A stretch of DNA of 64,000 bases from an uncultured Bacteroidaceae bacterium (lineage in GTDB: Bacteria > Bacteroidota > Bacteroidia > Bacteroidales > Bacteroidaceae): positions 62,001-126,000 of the forward strand of contig CALUJL010000014.1 in assembly GCA_944320955.1 (NCBI GenBank), in the 5' to 3' direction. Shown piece after piece: positions 8,427-17,681 of the stretch. A program made the translations under genes and the position numbers. The stretch's first letter is position 1, and the number at the start of each line of letters is the position of its first letter. Below the pieces are notes generated by a model that was not told the origin of the DNA, did not search any database, and was given only the letters and a program-made list of their open reading frames with translations.

Positions 8427-9701
8427 ATGCTGTACTACCTCTTCAACTGGCTGGACAAATACGACTTTCCCGGAGCGGGAATGTTCGCCTACACCTCGTT
8501 TCGTGCCCTGGGCGTGGCCATCTGCGCCCTGCTCATCTCCACGATTTTCGGAAACAAGTTCATCAACATGCTCAAGAGCAAGCAGATTTCCGAAACGCAG
8601 CGCGACGCGACGGTCGATCCCTTCGGGGTCGGGAAAAAAGGCGTGCCCACCATGGGAGGAATCATCATCATCGTTTCCATACTCATCCCCTGCCTTCTCT
8701 TCGGGAAGCTGCACAGTACGTACATGATCCTCATGCTCGTGACGACTTGCTGGCTGGGAGCGCTCGGATTTGCCGACGACTACATCAAAACCTTCCGCAA
8801 GAACAAGGACGGGGTGAAGGGCCGCTTCAAGATTGTGGCCCAGGTCGGGCTGGGACTCATAGTGGGGCTGACGCTTTACTACGCGCCCGACGTCGTAATC
8901 CGCGAGAATATCGAGATCGAGCAGGGCGACAAGGTGGTAAACGTGGTGCACGCCCCGAAAAACATCAAGTCCACGCAGACAACCATCCCCTTCTTCAAGG
9001 AAAACAACCTGGACTACAGCGAAGCCTTCGGCTGGCTGGACAGCCCGGAGTGGAAGCGCAAATGCGGATGGATCCTCTTCGTTTTGATAACCATCTTCGT
9101 GGTTACAGCCGTGAGCAACGGCGCGAACCTGAATGACGGCATGGACGGCATGGCCGCGGGCAACTCTGCCATCATCGGTGCCACGCTCGGGATATTTGCC
9201 TACGTGTCGAGCCACATCGAGTTTGCCAGTTATCTGAATATCATGTTCATCCCCGGCAGCGAGGAGCTGGTGGTTTTCATCTGCGCCTTCATCGGGGCGC
9301 TCGTAGGCTTCCTCTGGTACAATTCTTACCCGGCGCAAGTCTTCATGGGCGATACCGGCTCGCTCACGATCGGGGGCATCATTGCCGTCTTCGCCATCAT
9401 CATCCACAAGGAACTGCTCATCCCGATTCTCTGCGGCGTCTTCCTCGTGGAGAATTTGAGCGTCATCATGCAGGTAGAGTACTTCAAGTGGGGCAAACGC
9501 CACGGGCGGAAACAGCGCATCTTCAAGCGCACTCCCATCCACGACCACTTCCGCACGGCGCAAAACGCGCTGGACCCGGCCTGCCGGTACCTCGTGACGG
9601 GGCCGAAAAACGTATACCACGAGTCGAAAATCACCGTGCGCTTCTGGATTATCACCATACTGCTGGCGGCCATCACCATCATCACGCTGAAAATCCGCTA
9701 G
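8427..9701 (+). CDS. mraY: Phospho-MurNAc-pentapeptide transferase MraY
   Basis: This 424-residue polytopic enzyme makes lipid I by moving phospho-MurNAc-pentapeptide to undecaprenyl phosphate on the inner face of the membrane. Recognisable motifs are PTMGGIIII, GFADDYIKTFRKNKDG (catalytic Asp pair), SNGANLNDGMDGMAAG, FMGDTGSLTIGG and RIFKRTPIHDHF. It is longer than the E. coli enzyme (360 residues) because of an insert near residues 155-205, as in other Bacteroidota. It begins 18 bp after murE; a repeat cluster separates it from murD. Confidence 0.96.
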   Translation: MLYYLFNWLDKYDFPGAGMFAYTSFRALGVAICALLISTIFGNKFINMLKSKQISETQRDATVDPFGVGKKGVPTMGGIIIIVSILIPCLLFGKLHSTYMILMLVTTCWLGALGFADDYIKTFRKNKDGVKGRFKIVAQVGLGLIVGLTLYYAPDVVIRENIEIEQGDKVVNVVHAPKNIKSTQTTIPFFKENNLDYSEAFGWLDSPEWKRKCGWILFVLITIFVVTAVSNGANLNDGMDGMAAGNSAIIGATLGIFAYVSSHIEFASYLNIMFIPGSEELVVFICAFIGALVGFLWYNSYPAQVFMGDTGSLTIGGIIAVFAIIIHKELLIPILCGVFLVENLSVIMQVEYFKWGKRHGRKQRIFKRTPIHDHFRTAQNALDPACRYLVTGPKNVYHESKITVRFWIITILLAAITIITLKIR

Positions 9702-9708
9702 CGCAAAC

Positions 9709-9766
9709 CCGAAAAAGTGCCTGCACTTTCCGGAAAAAGCGGCAGCGCTTTTCCGGAAAACAGGCA
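9709..9766. repeat. 21-bp dyad repeat cluster 5, between mraY and murD
   Basis: Nearly the whole mraY-murD gap is repeat. Two adjacent hairpin-capable units are clear: AAAGTGCCTGCACTTT and AAAAGCGGCAGCGCTTTT, joined by CCGG. No U-rich tail follows, so it is not an obvious terminator. Confidence 0.87.
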
Positions 9767-9805
9767 AGAGAAACCGAACGAAAACAAATAACCAATCGAT
9801 AAAAG

Positions 9806-11146
9806 ATGAAACGAATCGTAGTCTTAGGAGCCGGCGAAAGCGGCACGGGGGCGGCCATCCTGGCCAAAAGGAAAGGCATGGACCCCTTTGTCTCCGACAG
9901 CGGCTCGATACAGGGCAAGTACAAAGAAATGCTCGATGCCGAAGGAATCAGCTGGGAAGAAGGGCGGCACACCGAAAGCGCCGTCCTCGCAGCCGGGGAG
10001 ATCATCAAGAGCCCCGGAATCCCCGAGAACACGCCCATCATCTCCAAGGCGCGCGCCAAGGGCATCCCCATCATTTCCGAAATAGAGTTTGCCGCGCGCT
10101 ACACGCAGGCCAAGATGATCTGCATAACGGGCAGCAACGGCAAGACAACCACCACGTCGCTCATCTATTACATCTTCAAGAGCGCGGGCTATAACGTAGG
10201 GCTGGCCGGGAACATCGGCCGCAGTTTTGCCCTCCAGATAGCCGAGGGCGCACAGTTCGACTACTACATCCTGGAACTCTCCAGCTTCCAGCTCGACGAC
10301 ATGTACCGCTTCCGCGCCAACATTGCCGTCCTGCTGAACATCACCCCCGACCATCTCGACCGCTACGGCTTCAAGATGCAGAATTACGTGGACGCCAAAA
10401 TGCGCATCACGCGCAACCAGACGCCGGAAGACGCCTTCGTCTACTGGCAGGACGACCCCGTCATCCGCAAAGAACTGGAGCGCCACCCGCCCGTGGCACG
10501 GCGCTTCCCCTTCGCCCTGCGGCGCGACGACGAGAACTGCGTGGCCTACGTGGAAAACGGCAAGGTGGTCTTCACCGGCCCGCTGGACTTCAACCTGGAA
10601 CAGGAGGAACTCGCCCTGACCGGCATCCACAATCTCTACAACTCCATGGCCGCCGGCATCTCCGCCCGCCTGGCCGGCATCAAGAAAGAGGCCATACGCG
10701 AGGCGCTCAGCACCTTCCAGGGCGTGCCGCACCGCCTGGAGTATGCCGGGACGGTGCAGGGCGTGCGCTTCATAAACGACTCGAAAGCCACCAACGTCAA
10801 CGCCTGCTGGTACGCACTGGAGAGCATGAAGACGCCCGTCGTCCTCATCCTCGGAGGAAAAGACAAGGGCAACGACTACAGCGAGCTCGACGAACTCGTC
10901 CGGGAGCGCGTGCGCGGATTCGTATTCCTCGGTGTCGACAACTGCAAACTCCACGGCCATTTCGACCCCACCGGCCTGCCCACGGCCGACAGCCGGCAGA
11001 TGGACGACGCCGTGCGCAAGGCCCTTGCCCTGGCCCAGCCGGGCGACACGGTGCTCCTCTCGCCCTGCTGCGCCAGCTTCGACCTGTTCAAAAACATGGC
11101 CGACCGCGGCAACCAATTCAAAGAAGCCGTCAAGAAACTCGCCTGA
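9806..11146 (+). CDS. murD: UDP-MurNAc-L-alanine:D-glutamate ligase MurD
   Basis: The 446-residue cytoplasmic ligase attaches D-glutamate to UDP-MurNAc-L-Ala. The N-terminal Rossmann-like domain opens with RIVVLGAGESGTGAAILA; the central ATP-binding domain has CITGSNGKTTTTSL (about residues 108-121), LELSSFQLD and NITPDHLDRY; the C-terminal domain has GVPHRLEYAG, FINDSKATNVNA and ILGGKDKGNDY. Length and motif order are typical. It starts 104 bp after mraY, past repeat cluster 5, and is followed by ftsW after 60 bp. Confidence 0.96.
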   Translation: MKRIVVLGAGESGTGAAILAKRKGMDPFVSDSGSIQGKYKEMLDAEGISWEEGRHTESAVLAAGEIIKSPGIPENTPIISKARAKGIPIISEIEFAARYTQAKMICITGSNGKTTTTSLIYYIFKSAGYNVGLAGNIGRSFALQIAEGAQFDYYILELSSFQLDDMYRFRANIAVLLNITPDHLDRYGFKMQNYVDAKMRITRNQTPEDAFVYWQDDPVIRKELERHPPVARRFPFALRRDDENCVAYVENGKVVFTGPLDFNLEQEELALTGIHNLYNSMAAGISARLAGIKKEAIREALSTFQGVPHRLEYAGTVQGVRFINDSKATNVNACWYALESMKTPVVLILGGKDKGNDYSELDELVRERVRGFVFLGVDNCKLHGHFDPTGLPTADSRQMDDAVRKALALAQPGDTVLLSPCCASFDLFKNMADRGNQFKEAVKKLA

Positions 11147-11206
11147 GCCCCACCGGAGGGGCCACCGCGCCCCCGCCCCGGCCTAAAGATGCAAAACTGA
11201 AAAGAC

Positions 11207-12559
11207 ATGGACCTGCTGAAGAATCTGTTTAAGGGAGACAAAGTCGTCTGGGCTATCTACCTCCTTTTGTGCGTCATCTCCATCATCGAGGTGTTCAGTG
11301 CCACGAGTACGCTCTCATTCAAGAGCGGAAACCACTGGACGGCCATCACCAACCACACCGTCTTCCTCCTCTTCGGGACGGTAATCGTAGTGGTCGTGCA
11401 CAATCTCAACTACCGCTTCTTCCAGCTCCTTCCCTTTTTGCTCCTTCCCCTCTCGGGCCTGATGCTGCTCTTCCTCACCGTCATGGGGCACATGGGGCAC
11501 GGCAACGTAAACGATGCGGCGCGGTGGTTCGAACTGGCCGGCGTGCAGTTCCAACCCTCGGAACTGGCCAAGATGGGCGTCATACTCTACGTGGCTTTCC
11601 TCCTGGCCCGCGACCAGAAGCGGGAGCGCGGCACGGGAAACGGCCCCTTCAAGCCCATCTGCATTGTGACGGGAATCTTCATCCTGCTCATTGGCCTGGA
11701 AAACATCTCCACGGCTTTGCTGCTGATGCTCGTCGTCATCATGATGATGTTCATAGGCCGTGTCGAAATGCGCAAGATGGCCGCCCTCACAGGCAGCCTC
11801 CTGCTGGCCGGGCTGCTGGGCCTGAGCGCCATCATGATGGCCCCCGACGCCCCCGAGCTCACCCCCCAGGCGCAGGAAGCGGCGGCGCGCGCCGGAGTAG
11901 CCCCGCAAGAAGCGGGACAGGAGAAGAGCACGTTCAGCCTCGGGCGCTTCAGCACGGCCAAGCAGCGCATCCTCCGGTTCTTCAATAACAAGCAGGTTCC
12001 GGCCGAAGAGTACGACATGGACAAAAACGCGCAGGAGGCCCACGCCCACATCGCCATCGCCAGCAGCCACATCATAGGCAAGCTTCCGGGCAACAGCGTA
12101 GAGCGCGACTTCCTCTCGCAGGCGTTCTCCGACTTCATCTTTGCCATCATCATCGAGGAGCTGGGCCTGCTGGGCGGAATCGTCGTCATCCTGCTCTACC
12201 TGCTCCTCTTCATCCGCGCCGGACGCATCGCGCAAAAGGCACGGGGCAACTTCGCTTCCTTCCTCGTCATGGGCATCGCCCTGCTCATCGTCACGCAGGC
12301 GTTGGTCAACATGAGCGTGGCCGTCGGGCTCATCCCCGTAACGGGCCAGCCGTTGCCCCTGATAAGCAAGGGAGGGACTTCCATTCTGGTCACTTCCATG
12401 TACTTCGGCATGATTCTCTGCGTGAGCCGCTACACGGAAAACCTGGAGAAACGCCAGGACGACCTGCCCGACACGGAGCTTTCGAAAGAGCAAATCATAC
12501 GCGACCAGCAGCGCCTCGAAGAAGCCGAACGGCAGGAGCGCGCCGCAAGCCCTGCATAA
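11207..12559 (+). CDS. ftsW: Septal peptidoglycan glycosyltransferase FtsW
   Basis: The 450-residue SEDS protein polymerises lipid II at the septum with FtsI. It has about ten membrane segments. SEDS signatures include HGNVNDAARWFELAGVQFQPSELAKMG and, near the end, GLIPVTGQPLPLISKGGTSI. A long extracytoplasmic loop (about residues 205-300, APDAPELTPQAQEA to SVERDFLSQAFSDFIFA) carries the conserved DFIFA element. Its position between murD and murG separates it from the elongation paralogue RodA. Confidence 0.95.
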   Translation: MDLLKNLFKGDKVVWAIYLLLCVISIIEVFSATSTLSFKSGNHWTAITNHTVFLLFGTVIVVVVHNLNYRFFQLLPFLLLPLSGLMLLFLTVMGHMGHGNVNDAARWFELAGVQFQPSELAKMGVILYVAFLLARDQKRERGTGNGPFKPICIVTGIFILLIGLENISTALLLMLVVIMMMFIGRVEMRKMAALTGSLLLAGLLGLSAIMMAPDAPELTPQAQEAAARAGVAPQEAGQEKSTFSLGRFSTAKQRILRFFNNKQVPAEEYDMDKNAQEAHAHIAIASSHIIGKLPGNSVERDFLSQAFSDFIFAIIIEELGLLGGIVVILLYLLLFIRAGRIAQKARGNFASFLVMGIALLIVTQALVNMSVAVGLIPVTGQPLPLISKGGTSILVTSMYFGMILCVSRYTENLEKRQDDLPDTELSKEQIIRDQQRLEEAERQERAASPA

Positions 12560-12562
12560 AAA

Positions 12563-12625
12563 AGAAAAAAGCACTGCCGCTTTTCCCCGAGAGTGCTGCC
12601 GCTTTTCCCGAAAAGCTCTGCAACT
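12563..12625. repeat. 21-bp dyad repeat cluster 6, between ftsW and murG
   Basis: Just after the ftsW stop lie units AAAAAAGCACTGCCGCTTTT and AGTGCTGCCGCTTTTCCCG. They fill most of the 110-bp gap before murG and match the mraY-murD cluster in form. Confidence 0.85.
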
Positions 12626-12669
12626 CCCGCCCGGACCGCGGCACGAAACAGATAAAAAGACAGAAGGAT

Positions 12670-13833
12670 ATGAACCGGAACTTGAGATTCATCATCAGCG
12701 GAGGCGGCACGGGAGGCCACATCTTCCCCGCCATCTCCATAGCCAACGCCCTGCGCCGCCGGCTGCCCGACGCAGAGATCCTCTTCGTGGGTGCAGAGGG
12801 AAGGATGGAGATGCAGCGCGTCCCCGCCGCAGGCTACCGCATCGTGGGCCTGCCTGTGGCCGGCTTCGACCGCCGCCACCTGCTGCGCAACATCGGCGTG
12901 CTCTGGAAACTCTGGAAAAGCACCCGCCGCGCCCGCCGCATCGTGCGCGACTTCCGCCCCGACGCCGCAGTGGGAGTGGGCGGATACGCCAGCGGGCCCA
13001 CCCTCCGCGCCGCCGAGAAAGCCGGAATCCCCACCCTCCTGCAGGAACAGAACTCCTACGCCGGAGTGACCAACAAGCTCCTCGCCCGCGGAGCCAGCCG
13101 CATCTGCGTGGCCTACGACCGCATGGAGCGCTTCTTCCCCGCCGGGAAAATCCTCCTCACCGGCAACCCCGTGCGCCAGAACCTGACGGACGAGGCCCCC
13201 TCCCGCGAAGAGGGCATCCGCTTTTTCGGCCTCGACGCGGCACGGCGCACGGTGCTCGTCGTGGGCGGAAGCCTCGGGGCCCGTACCATCAACCAGAGCA
13301 TCCTCCAGGGCCTGCCCCTCCTGCGCCAGAGCGGAGTGCAGGTCATCTGGCAGTGCGGCAAATACTACTACGGGGAGATGCTCCGCTCCCTACGCCAAGC
13401 CGAAGGAGCGGACGACGACGAATGCAAGCCCTGCCGCAACCTGCCCCTGCACCTGACCGACTTCATCTCCAGCATGAACCACGCCTATGCGGCGGCCGAC
13501 CTCATAGTCTCCCGCGCAGGAGCCGGCTCCATCTCCGAATTTTGCCTCCTGGGCAAGCCCGTCATCCTCGTCCCCTCCCCCAATGTGGCCGAAGACCACC
13601 AGACGAAGAACGCCCTTGCCCTGGTGGAAAAAGACGCCGCCCTCATGGTGCGCGACGCCGATGCCCCCGCTTCGCTCATGAAAGAAGCCCTCGCCCTCGT
13701 AGCCGACGAAGCACGCCTCGCGCGCCTCGCCGCCAACATACACCGCATGGCACGCCCCCAGGCCGCCGACGACATAGCCGCCGAGACCATACGCCTTGCA
13801 CAAACCTACAGACAACAACATGGAACTAAATAA
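12670..13833 (+). CDS. murG: Lipid II-forming N-acetylglucosaminyltransferase MurG
   Basis: This 387-residue GT28 enzyme adds GlcNAc from UDP-GlcNAc to lipid I, forming lipid II at the inner membrane face. The N-terminal loop ISGGGTGGHIFPAISIA, GVGGYASGP, QEQNSYAGVTNKLLA, VVGGSLGARTIN and the nucleotide site RAGAGSISEFCLLGKPVILVPSP are all present. The last 14 bp overlap the start of murC in another frame, indicating coupled translation. Confidence 0.96.
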   Translation: MNRNLRFIISGGGTGGHIFPAISIANALRRRLPDAEILFVGAEGRMEMQRVPAAGYRIVGLPVAGFDRRHLLRNIGVLWKLWKSTRRARRIVRDFRPDAAVGVGGYASGPTLRAAEKAGIPTLLQEQNSYAGVTNKLLARGASRICVAYDRMERFFPAGKILLTGNPVRQNLTDEAPSREEGIRFFGLDAARRTVLVVGGSLGARTINQSILQGLPLLRQSGVQVIWQCGKYYYGEMLRSLRQAEGADDDECKPCRNLPLHLTDFISSMNHAYAAADLIVSRAGAGSISEFCLLGKPVILVPSPNVAEDHQTKNALALVEKDAALMVRDADAPASLMKEALALVADEARLARLAANIHRMARPQAADDIAAETIRLAQTYRQQHGTK

Positions 13834-15241
13834 CATACAGTCCGTCTACTTCATCGGCGCAGGAGGCATCGGCATGAGCTGCCTCCTGCGCTACTTCCTC
13901 TTCCTGGGCAAAACCGTAGGAGGCTACGACCGCACACCTACCCCCCTCACCGCCGAACTGCAGAAGGAAGGCGCACTCCTCCACTTTACCGACGACCCCG
14001 GGCAGATTCCCCCCGCTTTCCGACGGAAGGAGAGCACCCTCGTCGTCTTCACCCCTGCCATTCCCGAAGACCACAGGGAGTTGCAGTATTTCCGCCGCGC
14101 CGGATTCGAAATCCACAAGCGCGCCCAGGTCCTGGGCACCATCACCCGCGCCACAAGGGCGCTCTGCGTGGCCGGAACGCACGGGAAAACCACCACCTCC
14201 ACCATGCTCGCCCACCTGCTCCGCTGCGCTCTCCCCGAAGGCTGCACCGCTTTCCTCGGAGGCATCTCGCAGAATTACCACAGCAACCTCATCCTTCCCC
14301 CCAAGGAGAGCCCCTTTACCGTCATCGAGGCCGACGAATTCGACCGCAGCTTCCACTGGCTGCAACCCGAGATGGCAGTCGTCACCGCAACCGATGCCGA
14401 CCACCTCGACATCTACGGTACTCCCGAGGCCTACGTCGAGAGCTTCCGCCACTTCACCAGCCTCATCCGTCCCTCCGGCGTGCTCCTCCTCCACGAAGGC
14501 ACTGCCCTCCGGCCCGATCTCCAGCCCGGAGTACGCCTCTACAGCTACGCCCGCACCTCGGGGGACTTCCACGCCGAGCACATCGAGGCCGGCGGCGGGG
14601 AGATACGCTTCGACCTCGTGGCCCCGGCCTCCGTACTGCCCGGCGGACGGCTCTGCGGCATTTTGCTCGGGGTGCCCGTTGCCGTCAACATAGACAACGG
14701 CATTGCCGCCATGGCCCTGGCCCTTCTGGCCGGCGCCGACCCGGAGAAAATCCGCGAGGCCATGGCCTCCTTCCGCGGAGTGGAGCGGCGCTTCGACTTC
14801 AAGATACGCACTCCCGAGAAAGCCCTCCTCAGCGACTATGCCCACCATCCGCAAGAACTCCGCCAAAGCCTCCTCTCCCTGCGCCAGCTCTACCCGGGAA
14901 AGAAGCTCACCGCCCTGTTCCAGCCCCATCTCTACAGCCGCACGCGCGACTTCCATGCGGAATTTGCCGAAGCCCTCTCCCTGGCCGACAGCGTGATCCT
15001 CACGGAGATCTACCCCGCCCGCGAGGAGCCCATAGCCGGAGTCAGCAGCCGGCTCATCTACGACCGCCTGCGCCCCGGCATCGAGCGCAGCCTCTGCCGC
15101 AAGGAAGAGCTGCTCCCCCTGCTCGCAGAGCACTCCACCGACGTGCTCGCCGTGCTCGGCGCCGGCGACCTCGACTCCATGATTCCCCAGTTCGAAGCCC
15201 TCATGCGCCGCCGCTGGCAGCTCCCCGACTTACCCTCCTGA
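13820..15241 (+). CDS. murC: UDP-MurNAc:L-alanine ligase MurC
   Basis: The 473-residue ligase adds L-alanine to UDP-MurNAc, the first peptide step of the pathway. It shows FIGAGGIGMSCLLRY (N-terminal nucleotide-binding fold), VAGTHGKTTTSTMLAHLL (P-loop), EADEFDRSFHWLQP, TDADHLDIYG and YAHHPQELRQSL. I start it at ATG 13820 (MELNNIQSVYFIG); an upstream in-frame TTG at 13796 would add eight poorly conserved residues. It overlaps murG by 14 bp and is followed by ftsQ after 6 bp. Confidence 0.95.
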   Translation: MELNNIQSVYFIGAGGIGMSCLLRYFLFLGKTVGGYDRTPTPLTAELQKEGALLHFTDDPGQIPPAFRRKESTLVVFTPAIPEDHRELQYFRRAGFEIHKRAQVLGTITRATRALCVAGTHGKTTTSTMLAHLLRCALPEGCTAFLGGISQNYHSNLILPPKESPFTVIEADEFDRSFHWLQPEMAVVTATDADHLDIYGTPEAYVESFRHFTSLIRPSGVLLLHEGTALRPDLQPGVRLYSYARTSGDFHAEHIEAGGGEIRFDLVAPASVLPGGRLCGILLGVPVAVNIDNGIAAMALALLAGADPEKIREAMASFRGVERRFDFKIRTPEKALLSDYAHHPQELRQSLLSLRQLYPGKKLTALFQPHLYSRTRDFHAEFAEALSLADSVILTEIYPAREEPIAGVSSRLIYDRLRPGIERSLCRKEELLPLLAEHSTDVLAVLGAGDLDSMIPQFEALMRRRWQLPDLPS

Positions 15242-15247
15242 AGCCCT

Positions 15248-16147
15248 ATGGTCAAAAAACTGCTCCTCCTCCTGCTCCTCCTCGCACTGGCCGTCTACTT
15301 GGCACTGGCCGTAGGTCTCCTCAGCCGCCCTTCCCAGGAAGCGCGTTGCGAGACGGTCGAGATAAACTTCGAGGGCGACACCGCCCGGCGCTTCATCGAC
15401 CGGGCCGAAGTCATGCGCCTCCTGCGCAGCCGCGGCCTCGACCCGCACGGCCAGCGCCTCTGCGATATCGACGTGCAGCTCATCGAAGACGCCCTCCGCA
15501 GCCATCCCCTCCTGCAGGAATGCGAATGCTACCGCGATGCCGCAGGCCGCGTCCTGATCGACCTGCAACAGCGCACGCCCGTGCTGCACGTGCTCAACCG
15601 GGAAGGGCAGGAATTCTACGTCGACAGCAGGGCCAAACCCTTCGACGTGCCCCCCGGCCAGGCCGTCCGCCTGCCCGTCGTCACGGGAGACGTGCCCCGT
15701 TCCGAAGCCGACAGCATCCTGCACGGACTGGTGGCCTACTTATGCGAAAAAGGCCCTTGGGCCGACAGCATCAGCCAGGCCACAATCCTGCCCGGAGGAG
15801 GCCTCGAAATCGCGCTCCAGAGCGAAGACTTCCTCGTCTACCTCGGCAAGACCCAGGATGTGAGCCGGAAGATGCAACTCTTCGACAAGTTCTACCGCCG
15901 CGCCCTGCGGCAAATCGGGACCGACAAGTACTCCCGCATCGATCTGGAGTTCAACAACCAGGTAATCTGCACCCTCAAGGACAAACCCGGCGTAGACATC
16001 CACTCCATGCGTCCCGCACCGCCGCCCGGGCCGGCCCCCGCAACCGGCCAGAAAACCGCAGCCTCCGCCTCTCCCGCACAAGACAAAAGCAAGAAGGCGG
16101 CGACAGGAAGCCCGGGAAGCACTGCCGCTCCCACAAAAAAGCCCTAA
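15248..16147 (+). CDS. ftsQ: Cell division protein FtsQ
   Basis: A 299-residue bitopic protein: one strongly hydrophobic N-terminal segment (LLLLLLLLALAVYLALAVGLL, residues 5-25), then a periplasmic POTRA-like part (INFEGDTARRFIDRAEVMRLL) and a beta domain (VLIDLQQRTPVLHVLNREGQEFYVD). Sequence and position between murC and ftsA fit FtsQ, the scaffold that bridges FtsL and early division proteins. The C-terminal 45 residues are a Pro/Ala/Lys-rich, probably disordered tail. FtsQ is poorly conserved in this phylum, so gene order carries part of the weight. Confidence 0.9.
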   Translation: MVKKLLLLLLLLALAVYLALAVGLLSRPSQEARCETVEINFEGDTARRFIDRAEVMRLLRSRGLDPHGQRLCDIDVQLIEDALRSHPLLQECECYRDAAGRVLIDLQQRTPVLHVLNREGQEFYVDSRAKPFDVPPGQAVRLPVVTGDVPRSEADSILHGLVAYLCEKGPWADSISQATILPGGGLEIALQSEDFLVYLGKTQDVSRKMQLFDKFYRRALRQIGTDKYSRIDLEFNNQVICTLKDKPGVDIHSMRPAPPPGPAPATGQKTAASASPAQDKSKKAATGSPGSTAAPTKKP

Positions 16148-16217
16148 CGGAAATACCGCCCCGAAGCAACAAAACTGAAAACAAAAACGTTTTATATACA
16201 CAAGGAGACCACCAACC

Positions 16218-17621
16218 ATGGCTGAAAACAACATCATCGTAGCATTCGAGCTCGGCTCGTCCAAAATAGCCGGCGTAGCTGCCCAGAAAAACCCCGACGG
16301 CAGCCTCAAGATAAAAGCCTATGCCCACAAAGACTCCGGCGAGTTCATACGCAAAGGCACCGTGTCCAACGTCGACAAGACCGTGGCCGCGCTCAAAGAA
16401 ATCAAGCAGCAGCTCGAAGCCACCCTCCAGCAGCACGTCAAAAGCGCCTACGTAGGACTCAGCGGACTCTCCATGCGCAGCGAGAAAAACACCATATCCC
16501 GCCAGTTCGGCATGGAGGAGAAACACATCACGCCCGAGATCATAGACGACATCATAGAGAAGAACAGCAAGAACGCCAAGGGCGACGAGGAAATCCTCAA
16601 CGTCATCATACAGGAATACCAGACGGCCACCACCCAGACCCTCGACCCCATCGGGGCCCTCACCAGCCGCATCCAGGGCAACTTCCTCAACATTCTCTCC
16701 CGCACCAGCCTGCGCGCCAACATCGAACGCTGCTTCAACCAGGCCGACATACAGGTCATCGAATACCTTGTCGGCCCCGAAGCCACCGCGGCAGCCGCCC
16801 TCAACGCCGTAGAGCAGCGCAGCGGATGCGCCCTCGTCGACATAGGCGCCGAGACCACCGCCGTCACCATCTACCGCAACAGCATCCTCCGCTACCTGCG
16901 CATCCTGCCCCTCGGCTCCGCCGCCATCACGCGCGACCTCTGCAAGCTCCCCAACATAGCCCTCGAAGAAGAAGATGCCGAAAAAGTGAAACTCAAGTAT
17001 GGCACCGCACTCCCCACTGCCAAATCGGGCACCAATGTGCTCGGAGGCGACACAGCCGCCACGGAAGAATATGCCACCCTCTCCAACGGACGCACCGTAA
17101 GCCTCGACCAGGTGGCCCTCTTCACCGCCGCACGCGCCGAAGAGATCATAGCCAACGCCTGGGAACAAATCAAGAATTCCGGCTACGAGAGCGAACTCAT
17201 GGGCGGAATCGTGCTGACCGGGGGCGGATCCAACCTCGACCGCATCGACGAACTCATGCAACGTTATGCCAAACGCAACTGCCATATCGCCTCCACCCTG
17301 CGCTCCAACCTCAAAGTCAGCGGGTATCCCGTCAACACCGGCGAAGGCGTAGACCTCACACTCGTCGGGCTGCTCAACGCCGGCACGGAGAACTGCTGTA
17401 CCGAAATGACTCCGGAAGAACCCGAAGAGACTCCCGAGCAGCCCGCCCCCGACACTGCCGGAGGCGGAAAAGCATCCGGCGGACAGACCTACACTGCCGG
17501 CACCACCATCAAGCCCGGGCAGGAAGGCAAGAAAGAATCCGAAGAAAAAGAGCCCAAGAAGACGAACTTCAAGGAACGCTTCTTCAACTGGATCAACGGA
17601 GTACTCGACGATGACAAGTAA
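16218..17621 (+). CDS. ftsA: Cell division protein FtsA
   Basis: The 467-residue actin-like ATPase tethers FtsZ to the membrane. Visible motifs: IIVAFELGSSKIAGVAA (phosphate 1), VDIGAETTAVTIYRN (phosphate 2), GIVLTGGGSNLDRI (adenosine) and a C-terminal amphipathic helix after an acidic, Pro-rich linker (NFKERFFNWINGVLDD), the membrane-targeting sequence. The linker at about residues 393-447 is longer than in E. coli FtsA. A clear ribosome-binding site AAGGAG at 16202-16207 precedes the ATG. ftsZ follows after 60 bp. Confidence 0.96.
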   Translation: MAENNIIVAFELGSSKIAGVAAQKNPDGSLKIKAYAHKDSGEFIRKGTVSNVDKTVAALKEIKQQLEATLQQHVKSAYVGLSGLSMRSEKNTISRQFGMEEKHITPEIIDDIIEKNSKNAKGDEEILNVIIQEYQTATTQTLDPIGALTSRIQGNFLNILSRTSLRANIERCFNQADIQVIEYLVGPEATAAAALNAVEQRSGCALVDIGAETTAVTIYRNSILRYLRILPLGSAAITRDLCKLPNIALEEEDAEKVKLKYGTALPTAKSGTNVLGGDTAATEEYATLSNGRTVSLDQVALFTAARAEEIIANAWEQIKNSGYESELMGGIVLTGGGSNLDRIDELMQRYAKRNCHIASTLRSNLKVSGYPVNTGEGVDLTLVGLLNAGTENCCTEMTPEEPEETPEQPAPDTAGGGKASGGQTYTAGTTIKPGQEGKKESEEKEPKKTNFKERFFNWINGVLDDDK

Positions 17622-17681
17622 GACTCCCCCTCCCCTTTCACCCCAGACACCACACATAACCCCTAAACACCTGCAATCCCT

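Noticed and set aside
9709..9766. Repeat cluster considered as a terminator or CRISPR array
   Set aside because: Hairpins lack a U-tract and sit inside an operon of essential genes; there are no unique spacers and no cas genes.
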